Part shown: in pieces, positions 46,829 through 54,651 of the stretch
Numbering within the stretch: the first letter of the stretch is position 1
Layout: each line of letters opens with the position of its first letter
NCBI GenBank assembly: GCA_003222035.1
Contig: QHUS01000057.1
Coordinates: 1 to 64,000 of the forward strand
Direction of reading: 5' to 3'
Length of the DNA stretch: 64,000 nucleotides
DNA from: Gemmatimonadota bacterium
GTDB taxonomy: Bacteria; Gemmatimonadota; Gemmatimonadetes; Gemmatimonadales; GWC2-71-9
Notes under the pieces: model-generated
The model's database searches: none
Seen by the model: only the letters and a program-made list of their open reading frames with translations
What the model was told of the DNA's origin: nothing
Translations under genes and position numbers: made by a program

Positions 46829-48309
46829 GGCGTCGGTTGGTAAATCCAGAAGGGCCGGCCCAGCTTCCGGCCGATGGCCTCCGCCTGCGCCCGCGTGGGG
46901 TAGGGTCCGAGCACCACTCGGAACCCGTCGTCCGGATTGCGCGGCGGCAGCACCCGCGCCGCCAGTCCCGCGCGGCTGAGCTGCTGCGCCATCTCCGACG
47001 ACCAGGCCTCGTTCTGCGAGGTGGACACCTGCACGTACATCGGGCCCTCCGGCCCCGCCGTGTCCGCGGCGACCTGATCCCCCGGGGTCCCGCCGTCCGC
47101 AAACGCGCCACGATACCCGCCGCGGGGCCGCCAGCCCGTGAGAATCCACAAGTCTGACCCGCCGCCCTTCACCCGTCCCGCGGCCGTGAGTGAGTCGGCC
47201 CGGTAGGCGATCACGTCGTCACCCTGGCGCACGAGCAACGCGCCGTCCGGGGCGATTGCCGGCAGGTCGGGGCGCCACGCGCACGCCAGCGCGCCCACGA
47301 GCCGCTTTACCGGGAGGTCCACGACCCAGACGGAGTCTCCGATATTCGGCTTCGCCAAGAGCCAGCGCCCCAGCGGGTCGAGCCGGATTATGGCGGCGGG
47401 AAGTGGGAGCGCGATGCCGTCGATCTCTTCGCGTTCGTAGCGATCGATCGCCGCCAGTCCGGGCTGAGTGCGCCGGGCTACGTAGATGCGGTGTCCGCTC
47501 GGCGAGAACACCAGCGCGCGAGGGTGATCGGCGAGCGACACGAACCCCGGGTCTCGGCGGCCGAGCGGATCCATGAGGAGGACGCCCGAATCCGTGGCGA
47601 CGGCCACCAAGTCTCCCCAACGCGTCGAGGCGACGTCGCTGCCCGTCGGCAAGGGCCGGCTGGTGGCGGGCTGGTCGGCGGCCGCGGTCACGAGCGCCGG
47701 CGGATCGGCGACGACCAGCCGTTGATCGGCTGCTCCGAACATCTGGATCGGCACGCCCGGGAGCGCCTGAGGCCACGCCACTCGCACGCGGCGCGCGACG
47801 CTCACGACGCGCCGCTTGGCGTCGACCGTATACAGCGTGCCGTCCGGACCGAGCGTCGCCTTTTCGATACCACTCGCCACGGTGTCGATGCGGGCGCTCC
47901 CGAGGTCGAGAGCCAGAACGTCGCTCTTGGGAGCGGTCGGGGTCGTATCCGGTTTCGCGCGCGGCGGCTTCTTCTTGGGCGTCGAGTCCTTCGATGGTGT
48001 CGTGACGTAGAGAAACTCAGTCTCGACATCGAGGCCGATCACTCGCTCCACGGGAGGGAGTTTGCCGCGAATCGCTGTCGGGACCTCGGCCATGGTGGGG
48101 AGGCGGTATACTCTCGGTGTGCCTCCCTTGGTCGGGATCCTGATGGCGACGCCGCCGGGTCGGGTCGGGGCGGCGGCGGGCTTCGTAGTGGGCGCCTTCG
48201 TAATCGTTTGCTTGCCATGTAGTTGCGACGATTCCGCGGCGGGCGCCCGGGACCGGCAGCCCCAGAGCGCCAAGCTGGCAAGCAGGAGGAACGATCTGCG
48301 AGTAAGCAA
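46825..48309 (-). CDS. lipoprotein with beta-propeller and C-terminal SPOR domain
   Basis: Exported protein of about 494 residues. The signal SFLLLASLALWGC ends in a lipobox-like cysteine. A Pro/Lys-rich linker follows, then repeated strands typical of a TolB/WD-type propeller (GTLYTVDAKRRVVSVARRV, GHRIYVARRTQPGLAAIDRYE). The C-terminal SPOR domain reads MYVQVSTSQNEAWSSEMAQQLSRAGL and FRVVLGPYPTRAQAEAIGRKLG. Start TTG 48309 is chosen because the upstream part of the ORF is a terminator hairpin. It precedes the second SPOR protein with GTGA overlap, so both probably act at the division site. Confidence 0.75.
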   Translation of the reverse strand: MLTRRSFLLLASLALWGCRSRAPAAESSQLHGKQTITKAPTTKPAAAPTRPGGVAIRIPTKGGTPRVYRLPTMAEVPTAIRGKLPPVERVIGLDVETEFLYVTTPSKDSTPKKKPPRAKPDTTPTAPKSDVLALDLGSARIDTVASGIEKATLGPDGTLYTVDAKRRVVSVARRVRVAWPQALPGVPIQMFGAADQRLVVADPPALVTAAADQPATSRPLPTGSDVASTRWGDLVAVATDSGVLLMDPLGRRDPGFVSLADHPRALVFSPSGHRIYVARRTQPGLAAIDRYEREEIDGIALPLPAAIIRLDPLGRWLLAKPNIGDSVWVVDLPVKRLVGALACAWRPDLPAIAPDGALLVRQGDDVIAYRADSLTAAGRVKGGGSDLWILTGWRPRGGYRGAFADGGTPGDQVAADTAGPEGPMYVQVSTSQNEAWSSEMAQQLSRAGLAARVLPPRNPDDGFRVVLGPYPTRAQAEAIGRKLGRPFWIYQPTP

Positions 48310-48310
48310 A

Positions 48311-48345
48311 TGGCCTCGCCGGAAAATAGGCAACCGGCGAGGCCA
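48311..48345 (-). terminator. strong hairpin terminator after the peptidase/barrel gene
   Basis: TGGCCTCGCCGG and CCGGCGAGGCCA form a perfect 12-bp stem with an 11-base loop. On the minus strand it is followed by TTTGCTTACT. It lies 25 bp after the stop of the gene at 48371 and just before the lipoprotein start. Confidence 0.7.
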
Positions 48346-48370
48346 GGACAAGTGTTTGAGCGGTGCGGAG

Positions 48371-51300
48371 TTAGAACGTTGGGCCGAGGCTCACCGTCCA
48401 GTACGCCGTGTCGTGTGGTCGGGAGAGCGGTTTGGTGTAGTCGAACCGCAGGATCACGAACCCCAAGGCGTTCATGCGAATTGACGCGCCCCAGCTACGC
48501 AGCGGGGCCCGCAGGATGGCCGATTGCGCCACGCCGGCCCACAGCGGCGGGCGGTCCCACTTGATGATCGAGTTCGAGTACCACGCGATCCCCGCATCGT
48601 AGAAAATGGCGCCCTCGATGGGGGGGAGCCCTACCGGCAGGAAGCCGAGTATGAGGCTGCGGGTCAGGGGGAAGCGCAGCTCGGCGTTCGCCACCGCGAT
48701 GCGCGACCCGCTGAGCTGGTCGAGCTCCGGACACGTGCTCGCGGACTGCCGCTGGATGCACTCGTGGTTGATGATCGAGCCGGACGTGTAGCCGCGGATC
48801 AGATCGGTGTTGCCCAAGAACAGGGGGAACTGGTCGCCATCGCGGCCGAACCGCCCGTACATCGCGGTACGGATGGCGATGGTGAACGGCCGCGCGAACA
48901 GGTAGCGCCGAAAATCGACCACGGCCCCGAGGAACTGCCAGTTGCCGAAGCTCGGCGAAGCCTCGAGCCGCCACCGGGAGCCCGAGAACGGGCCGACGAA
49001 TCCGAACAGCGAGTTGTCGTGGACCAGGCCCACCTGGGGACCGAAGTAGGTGAGCGACGGCCCGTCGATCGTCACAGGGTCGCTCACGCCGATGACGTTG
49101 CCGAACGCGTCGGTCAGGTATTGCTGCTGCTGCACGCCCTGGGTCATGTTCGAGATGTGGCTCCCGAACTCCAGGCGGGTGAAGCGGTCGAACGGGTAAA
49201 AGGTCTGCGCGAACGCGTCGCGAATGACGTAGCGCGCCAGCCGCGGCGTGACGATGAACGTGTTCCCGCTCGGGTCAGCGGGGTTCGCCTCTACCGTGGT
49301 CGGAAGGTAGAAGTACACCGGGTACTGGGATGCGCCGAGCACCCAGTTGAGGCGGTGCGCCTGGTTGATGTAGGCCGCGAGGGCTTGGGCCTCGCTGATC
49401 CGACCGTTGATGGCGAGGGAGAACAGCAACGAGTGGTTGCCGAGGATATCGGACAGCGTGATCGCGGTCCCGCCGTAGACACCGGAGCCGAAGTTGTCGC
49501 GGGCGTAGCCGACCGTGGGTCGCGCCACGTAGTCCGGGCTGAACTTCGTGCTGTAGTTCTTCAACGTGAACTCGCTCGTATCCGGCAACGCGGGAGACGA
49601 GTTAAGCAGGTCCTTCACCGTGACCGGCGCCAGCGCGGAGCCTGAATCACCCGCCTGGGGCGGCGTGCCGGACGCTCGGAAGCCGCTGGGTGTGCGGTAC
49701 ACCGACGTGCGGCCGCGCAGCGCGGGATCGGCACGCACCACCGCCGCGGCCACCGTGTTCGTCGAGGTCGAGACAGACGGAAGCCCACGACGCAGGGCGG
49801 CCATGAGCGACGTCACCGGCGGGGTCTTGGGGCCCTCGTACGGTTCGCGCTTGAGGGACCGCGGGTTGTCAACGGCGTACACGTTGTACTCGCCGTCCTC
49901 GTAGTAGGCGAAGGCGAGGCGGTCCGCCTCGTGCGCCCACGAGAGGCAGGGGGACAGGGCCGTGATCCCGGAGACGCCGGTGAACACGTCAGTCAGCTCG
50001 TAGATGTTCGTGTCGGTGAAGTCGTAGAGAAAGATGTTGCTGATCCCGGTGCGGTCCGAGACGAACGCCAGCGACCGGCCGTCCGGTGCCCACGCGGGGT
50101 CGATGTTCTTCCCCTGATCCATGTGACGCAGCAACTCGATCGAGCCGTCCTGGAGGTGGAGCAGCGCGATCCGCATGTTGCCGAATTTCAGCGTCGAGAA
50201 GTCGGTCCCGGGGCCGCGGTCGGTGACGAAGGCGATCGTCTTGCCGTCGGGGGACCAGGACGGCTCGAGGTCCGCGTACTTGTCGTGCGTGAGGCGCTGC
50301 AGGCCCGTCCCGTCGGTGTTCACGATGAACAGGTCCGACAGGCCGCCGTCGTACCCGGTGAACACGATCCGCGAGCCATCCGGCGACCAGGACGGCGTGG
50401 TAAGGCCGTTGAAGGGGATGCGGATGCGGCGGAGCTCCTTGTCCTTCTTCACGTCGAGGATCACGAGGTCGTCGCGATCCTTGTGCTTCGCCGCGATCGC
50501 GAAGTAGCGCCCGTCCGGGGAGAACGAGCCCGCCGAATTGATGAACCGCAAGCTCTCATAGTTCGAGTTGAGCGTGGACTTCACCAGCCGCCGGATGACT
50601 CGCCCCGTCTCCGCATCCGCGAGATAGAGATCCACGAAAAACGAGTTCTTCTCGCTGAAGTAGGCGATGTAGTGCCCGTCGGGGGCGAGGGCCGGGGCCA
50701 GGTGGAGCGTGCCTTCCGAGCGTCGTTCCGTGAGCAGCGGCTGGGAGATGCGCCGGGCGCGGTAGTGGTCGGCGAGTTGCGGCAGGAACGTCGTCTGAAT
50801 CGCGTCGCGCCACTCGCTCGAAAGGTCATCGAGCGTCACCCCGAGCGCGCGTTTGAAGCCGCCGTCGACGCCGGCGGCCACGGAGGTCTGCAGGATCTGA
50901 CCGATCGCTTCATCGCCCCACTTTTCTCCCACGAATGCCCAGAGCGCATGGCCGAACCGATAAGGAAAGATCCGGGGGTCGAACGTCATCTCCTCAATGG
51001 TCGGCAGGTGGCCTTCGAGGGAGGCGTCCCGTAGCCACATGGACGTGTGCGGGTCGATCGGCCCGATCGAGAGATACTCCGCCATGCCCTCCATGAACCA
51101 GCCCGGCAGATTGGCGTTGACGAGCGTCTGCACGCCGGCACCGATGTGGCCGCGACTGATCACGTCGTACTGGAACTGGTGCACCATCTCGTGGCCCAGG
51201 ACGTGCTCCAGCTCCGCGTACGTGCCGGTGAAGGGCAACACCATCCGGTGCTTGAAGAACTCCGTGAACCCGCCTGTTCCCTCGCCGAGATCCTCGCTCG

Positions 51301-51595
51301 TCGTGTTGGTCTGCTGAAAGTCCGACTGCGAGGCGTACAGGATGATCGGTTTCCGGGCCTGGAACTGATGGTGCAGCACGCGCGACAGCCGGGCGTACCA
51401 GCGCTCCGCCATGCGCGCCGCATCGAGGGCGGCCTCCCGCTCGGCGGGATAGTAGTAGATCTCGAAGTGCTCGGTTTGGATGATGTGGAAGTCGAAGGCC
51501 TGATACTGGACCTTGTTCTGCCCGAAGTACTGCGCGGCGAGCGGCCCCGCGCTGAACAACGCGAGCGCCACCGCAATCCCACCGATCCGTCGCAT
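48371..51595 (-). CDS. peptidase MA-like/beta-propeller/outer-membrane barrel protein
   Basis: Secreted 1074-residue protein with a signal peptide (GGIAVALALFSAGPLAAQ). Residues about 30-270 form a gluzincin-like domain with HEMVH in LEHVLGHEMVHQFQYD and the third ligand in WFMEGMAEYLS. Residues about 300-600 are TolB-type propeller blades (SFSPDGRYFAIAAK, SWSPDGSRIVFTG, PSWSPDGKTIAFV). The C-terminal about 350 residues resemble the Omp85/surface-antigen barrel (FPLFLGNTDLIRGYTSG, RIAVANAELRFPL). It is probably an outer-membrane protein with a periplasmic protease-propeller part. Start ATG 51595 has GAAAGGATG upstream. Confidence 0.85.
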   Translation of the reverse strand: MRRIGGIAVALALFSAGPLAAQYFGQNKVQYQAFDFHIIQTEHFEIYYYPAEREAALDAARMAERWYARLSRVLHHQFQARKPIILYASQSDFQQTNTTSEDLGEGTGGFTEFFKHRMVLPFTGTYAELEHVLGHEMVHQFQYDVISRGHIGAGVQTLVNANLPGWFMEGMAEYLSIGPIDPHTSMWLRDASLEGHLPTIEEMTFDPRIFPYRFGHALWAFVGEKWGDEAIGQILQTSVAAGVDGGFKRALGVTLDDLSSEWRDAIQTTFLPQLADHYRARRISQPLLTERRSEGTLHLAPALAPDGHYIAYFSEKNSFFVDLYLADAETGRVIRRLVKSTLNSNYESLRFINSAGSFSPDGRYFAIAAKHKDRDDLVILDVKKDKELRRIRIPFNGLTTPSWSPDGSRIVFTGYDGGLSDLFIVNTDGTGLQRLTHDKYADLEPSWSPDGKTIAFVTDRGPGTDFSTLKFGNMRIALLHLQDGSIELLRHMDQGKNIDPAWAPDGRSLAFVSDRTGISNIFLYDFTDTNIYELTDVFTGVSGITALSPCLSWAHEADRLAFAYYEDGEYNVYAVDNPRSLKREPYEGPKTPPVTSLMAALRRGLPSVSTSTNTVAAAVVRADPALRGRTSVYRTPSGFRASGTPPQAGDSGSALAPVTVKDLLNSSPALPDTSEFTLKNYSTKFSPDYVARPTVGYARDNFGSGVYGGTAITLSDILGNHSLLFSLAINGRISEAQALAAYINQAHRLNWVLGASQYPVYFYLPTTVEANPADPSGNTFIVTPRLARYVIRDAFAQTFYPFDRFTRLEFGSHISNMTQGVQQQQYLTDAFGNVIGVSDPVTIDGPSLTYFGPQVGLVHDNSLFGFVGPFSGSRWRLEASPSFGNWQFLGAVVDFRRYLFARPFTIAIRTAMYGRFGRDGDQFPLFLGNTDLIRGYTSGSIINHECIQRQSASTCPELDQLSGSRIAVANAELRFPLTRSLILGFLPVGLPPIEGAIFYDAGIAWYSNSIIKWDRPPLWAGVAQSAILRAPLRSWGASIRMNALGFVILRFDYTKPLSRPHDTAYWTVSLGPTF

Positions 51596-51600
51596 GACGA

Positions 51601-52008
51601 TCATCCTTTCGACTGCCCTTCGAGGGCTGTCCCCGCCAGCACCGGTGCGTCGCCCCACAGGCGCTCGAGCTGATAGAACTGCCGCAGCTCTGGGTGGAAA
51701 ACGTGCACCACGAAGTCCACGTAGTCCAGCAGCACCCACCGACCCTGTGTGAGGCCTTCGACGTGATGCGGTACAAGACCCCGAGGCGCCAACGCGGACA
51801 GCAGATGCTCAGCCATGCCCCGCACGTGGGCGTCGGACGTGCCCGACACGATCACGAAGTAGTCGGCCGCCGCCGTCAGACCCCGAAGATCGAGTACCGT
51901 CGGCTCGATCGCCTTGCGGTCCGCCAGCGCGGCCGTCACCAGTCGGAGCGCTGCCAGCGCATCGTCCCCCGCCCGGCCGGCCGGGCGTCCGCTCCGCCTG
52001 CTAGTCAT
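51601..52008 (-). CDS. rsfS: ribosome silencing factor
   Basis: Small protein of 135 residues that binds L14 on the large subunit and blocks subunit joining in poor conditions. The RsfS pattern is clear: LRGLTAAADYFVIVSGTSDAHVRGMAEHL and GRWVLLDYVDFVVHVFHPELRQFYQLERLWGDA. It follows rplI by 43 bp and precedes the peptidase/barrel gene by five bases. The usual partner nadD is absent; here the gene travels with ribosomal proteins. Confidence 0.93.
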   Translation of the reverse strand: MTSRRSGRPAGRAGDDALAALRLVTAALADRKAIEPTVLDLRGLTAAADYFVIVSGTSDAHVRGMAEHLLSALAPRGLVPHHVEGLTQGRWVLLDYVDFVVHVFHPELRQFYQLERLWGDAPVLAGTALEGQSKG

Positions 52009-52051
52009 ATCGCGTCTGTCGCGCGTTTGTTCCGCGCCTCACCCGATGCCG

Positions 52052-52495
52052 CTATTCCTTGATCACCGTCACCTGGATCTCCGGCCGGACGTCGGGGTGC
52101 AGCTTGATCCCGACCCGGAACTCCCCCAGCTCGCGGATCGGCTCGGGGAGGTCCACCCGGCGCTTGTCCACCTTGATCCCGAGCTCGTCAAGCTTGCGCT
52201 GGATGTCGCTCGCTGTAACCGATCCGTACAACTTGTCCTCTTCCCCCACCTTCACGGGAAACGTGAGGTGGACATCGGCGATGCGGCCGGCCTCCGTTTC
52301 AGCGGCGCCCCGTTCAGCGGCACGTTGCCGGGCGATCCGCTCCGCCTCGTGCGCGATTCTCTTCTTGTTCGCTTCGGTCGCCGGGTAGGCAAGCCCCTTC
52401 GGTAGCAAGAAGTTGCGCGCGTAGCCGTCCTTGACCTTCACGACCTGACCCACTGAACCCAGATGTTGTACGTCCTCTCGCAGGATCACTTCCAT
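52052..52495 (-). CDS. rplI: ribosomal protein L9
   Basis: Large-subunit protein of 147 residues. The N-terminal domain MEVILREDVQHLGSVGQVVKVKDGYARNFLLPKGLA is highly typical. A long connecting helix follows, then the C-terminal domain (KLYGSVTASDIQRKL). Length is normal. It lies 16 bp after the DUF2232-like gene in the rpsF-rpsR cluster. Confidence 0.96.
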   Translation of the reverse strand: MEVILREDVQHLGSVGQVVKVKDGYARNFLLPKGLAYPATEANKKRIAHEAERIARQRAAERGAAETEAGRIADVHLTFPVKVGEEDKLYGSVTASDIQRKLDELGIKVDKRRVDLPEPIRELGEFRVGIKLHPDVRPEIQVTVIKE

Positions 52496-52511
52496 AGTGC
52501 GTCGCTTCCTC

Positions 52512-53090
52512 TCACGTGTTCAAGCTGGTTGCCGACAGCGGAGTGCGCGCGATCAGGGCGTGGCCGCGCCAGGCCAGGCCCAGACCCGCCAGGCTCTCGA
52601 GCACGAGCCACAGCGGCCAGGCTGCGAACAGGCGAACCGCGGGCTCGAACGCGGGATACAGCCCCGGTGCGACCTCGACCGCGTAGCGCACCGACCGGCT
52701 CGCGGCCCGCGTCGCCTCCCATTGAATCTGGGTCCAGACGCGCGGCGCCGCCGACCCCGGACCCACGAGCAACATCACGCCGGCGGCCGCATACAGGCAC
52801 GCCCGCAGCGCAAGCCGCCAAAACCGCCGCTGCCCTGGGGGGCGCAGCGCCGCGCCCGCGACGAACGCCACGGTGACGAGCACGATCCACAGGCGGCTCA
52901 AGGCATCGAGCATCCCCCCCGGAGGAACGGCCACGAGGGTCGTGCCGGCGCCAGCGGCCAGGGCGACCCACAGCCACTCGCCTCGCGTCCCGGGCCCCGC
53001 CGCGAGCAGGAGGGCGCCGAACGGCAGCGCGACCAGGCTCACGGGCGCCAGGGCGGCGAACAGCAGCACGCCCAGCGTCAGGCTCCCCAC
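52512..53090 (-). CDS. DUF2232/YybS-like membrane protein
   Basis: Hydrophobic protein of 192 residues with about five transmembrane helices (LTLGVLLFAALAPVSLVALPFGALLLAAG, LYAAAGVMLLVGPG). Sequence alone gives weak identification, but a DUF2232 membrane protein is often found between rpsR and rplI, and the fit is good. Start chosen at GTG 53090, preceded by GGAGGG; the longer ORF reads through rpsR. Function unknown. Confidence 0.7.
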   Translation of the reverse strand: MGSLTLGVLLFAALAPVSLVALPFGALLLAAGPGTRGEWLWVALAAGAGTTLVAVPPGGMLDALSRLWIVLVTVAFVAGAALRPPGQRRFWRLALRACLYAAAGVMLLVGPGSAAPRVWTQIQWEATRAASRSVRYAVEVAPGLYPAFEPAVRLFAAWPLWLVLESLAGLGLAWRGHALIARTPLSATSLNT

Positions 53091-53110
53091 GTCCCCCGCC
53101 CTCCAGCGAC

Positions 53111-53332
53111 TCAGCCGGCGTACCCTTTGATGTAGGGCAGCAGGGCGAGCTGGCGCGCACGCTTGATCGCGGTGGCAAGCTGACGCTGGTGTCGCGCACA
53201 CATTCCTGACAATCGGCTGGGGAGAATCTTGCCTCGTTCGGTCAGGAAGCGGCCGAGGGTACGGTCGTCCTTGTAGTCGAGCACTCGCACACCGGACTCG
53301 CAGACCGGGCACGTCTTGGCGGGCCGTCTCAT
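53111..53332 (-). CDS. rpsR: ribosomal protein S18
   Basis: Small-subunit protein of 73 residues; with S6 it binds the central domain of 16S rRNA. Typical segments are [51 protein letters not shown]. The cysteines CPVC and the one in GMCARHQ show the zinc-type variant. It overlaps rpsF by four bases (ATGA). Confidence 0.96.
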   Translation of the reverse strand: MRRPAKTCPVCESGVRVLDYKDDRTLGRFLTERGKILPSRLSGMCARHQRQLATAIKRARQLALLPYIKGYAG

Positions 53333-53697
53333 GCTTCATCCTCCTCGATCTCGTCGACCACGTCGGCCGCGATCACCGCGGGGGGTGCTTCGGGCTTCGC
53401 CGGCAGGCCTTCGGAAACCACCACGAGAAACCGCACGACCCCCTCGTCGAGCGTCACGGCGCGCTCGTACTCGGGGAGCAGCTCTGCGGCGGTCTCGAAC
53501 TGGGCGACGACGTAGTAGCCAGTGTCCTTTTTTTTGATCGGGTAGGCAAGGGAACGCTTGCCCCAATGCGCGACGTTCGTAAGGGAGCCCTTCGCGTCTT
53601 TGGTGAGCAGCGCGTGGAACCGTTCGAGCCGCTCGTTGATTGCGGGCTCTTCCAGCGCGGGATCGAAGATGTAGACGGTCTCATAGCGGCGAGCCAT
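53329..53697 (-). CDS. rpsF: ribosomal protein S6
   Basis: Small-subunit protein of 122 residues. It matches S6 from [25 protein letters not shown] through [22 protein letters not shown] to the beta-strand FLVVVSEG, and has an acidic C-terminal tail (DEIEEDEA). Start ATG 53697 has AAAGGGAGG upstream, the strongest ribosome site in the cluster. The 175-residue ORF extends into the leader and is not accepted. It leads the rpsF-rpsR-DUF2232-rplI-rsfS operon. Confidence 0.95.
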   Translation of the reverse strand: MARRYETVYIFDPALEEPAINERLERFHALLTKDAKGSLTNVAHWGKRSLAYPIKKKDTGYYVVAQFETAAELLPEYERAVTLDEGVVRFLVVVSEGLPAKPEAPPAVIAADVVDEIEEDEA

Positions 53698-53725
53698 GCC
53701 ACCTCCCTTTGGTCGTAGGCGACCC

Positions 53726-53742
53726 GGCGCCGGTGCGGCGCC
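53726..53742 (-). promoter_or_regulatory. possible S6:S18 leader hairpin
   Basis: GGCGCCG and CGGCGCC with a 3-base loop form a strong hairpin about 30 bases before the rpsF start. In many bacteria the S6:S18 complex represses its operon by binding a leader stem-loop. Position fits; the consensus of the known motif was not checked base by base. Confidence 0.35.
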
Positions 53743-53879
53743 GAGTAGGGGGTTCTGTGAGGGGCGAAAGATAGAGGGGGGGAGCCGGGGTGGGGAAGGC
53801 CATGAGCGGTCGGGTTCGTGACCCGGCTCACACAGCAGACTGCGCGAAGCGCGCACTTTGACGCTTGCTTGACGGGTAC

Positions 53880-53893
53880 GTGACGACCGTCAC
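53880..53893. promoter_or_regulatory. Crp-type palindrome (GTGACGACCGTCAC)
   Basis: GTGAC-N4-GTCAC, extended by C/G to 16 bp, matches GTGA-N6-TCAC like the two sites at 1920 and 1943. It starts 5 bp after the second TTGACG box upstream of the JAMM-like gene. Confidence 0.4.
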
Positions 53894-54018
53894 GCTATCG
53901 TCGACGCGGACCAATCATCCTATGGGCAACGGGTTGCCAATCGCGCCGTCCGGAGTGTTGGAACGGCATCACTGTTGCGTCGGCTTGGGGAGCGGGACTC
54001 GTACGAAAGGAAGGACGC

Positions 54019-54651
54019 ATGCAGGTCGGGGGGGTCGGGCTGGCCAGGCGCGCCGCGCGCGCCGTGGCGGCGGCAGCGGGGCTCATGGTCCTGCTGGCGC
54101 TGCAGCCGGAGCCTGCCCGCCTGGCGGAAACGGCCGGCTCGCACGCCCGTGCCTTGATCGTGTCCGACCAAGCGCGCCGCTATCTCCTGCTCCAGTATCG
54201 CGCGTATCCGACCGAGTTCATGGGCTGCATGATCGGCGAGATCCACGGGAATGCCGTGATCGTACGACGCATCGCGCCGGCGGACGTCGAGCCCGGACAC
54301 TCCACTGAGACAACCGTCGTTCCCAAGCAGACGTGCGAGGACGCAGGCTGGGCGGGGACGGTGGGCGTGATCCACAGCCACCCGCAGGGCGAGCGGTGCT
54401 GGTATTTCTTCCCTGGCACGCGCGTGGCGAGCTCGGACGCGCACTCGTTCGCCCGGCAGATCTATCCCGTGGACGCCATCATGTGCGGTAACCGGGTCGT
54501 TTGGATCAGCCGGGACATGGTGCAGCAGCAGGTTCCGCTCTCGGGTGCCGACCTGCCGCCGGGCGCGGCGGCGCCGGTGCGGCAGCAGCGGGGCAACCAG
54601 GTGCACGGCGGCGCGGCCGCGTCGGACGGCAGCGACTACGGGAGCCGCTAG
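54019..54651 (+). CDS. secreted JAMM/MPN-like protein
   Basis: Exported protein of 210 residues. The signal is rich in Arg and Ala, then hydrophobic (AVAAAAGLMVLLALQ). The body looks like a JAB1/MPN metalloprotease: PTEFMGCMIGEIHGNAVIV supplies the Glu, and VGVIHSHPQGERCWYFF with VASSDAHSF corresponds to HxHP-(x)n-SxxD. The spacing puts Ala where the canonical Ser stands (ASSD), so activity is uncertain. Four cysteines could form disulfides outside the cytoplasm. JAMM proteins with a signal peptide are unusual; the substrate is unknown. It is convergent with ychF (CTAG overlap). Confidence 0.7.
   Translation: MQVGGVGLARRAARAVAAAAGLMVLLALQPEPARLAETAGSHARALIVSDQARRYLLLQYRAYPTEFMGCMIGEIHGNAVIVRRIAPADVEPGHSTETTVVPKQTCEDAGWAGTVGVIHSHPQGERCWYFFPGTRVASSDAHSFARQIYPVDAIMCGNRVVWISRDMVQQQVPLSGADLPPGAAAPVRQQRGNQVHGGAAASDGSDYGSR

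Larger units (their letters stand above)
53698..54018. other. 321-bp divergent intergenic region
   Basis: The only gene-free stretch over 300 bases. It holds the rpsF leader with hairpin 53726-53742, a G-rich patch near 53772-53800, two TTGACG boxes (53858 and 53869) and the palindrome at 53880-53893. It also contains the ribosome site AAAGGAAGG of the JAMM-like gene. No small ORF with support is seen. Confidence 0.6.

Noticed and set aside
53520-53540. T8/A8 run in rpsF as a slippage site
   Set aside because: It encodes the normal IKKKD segment of S6.
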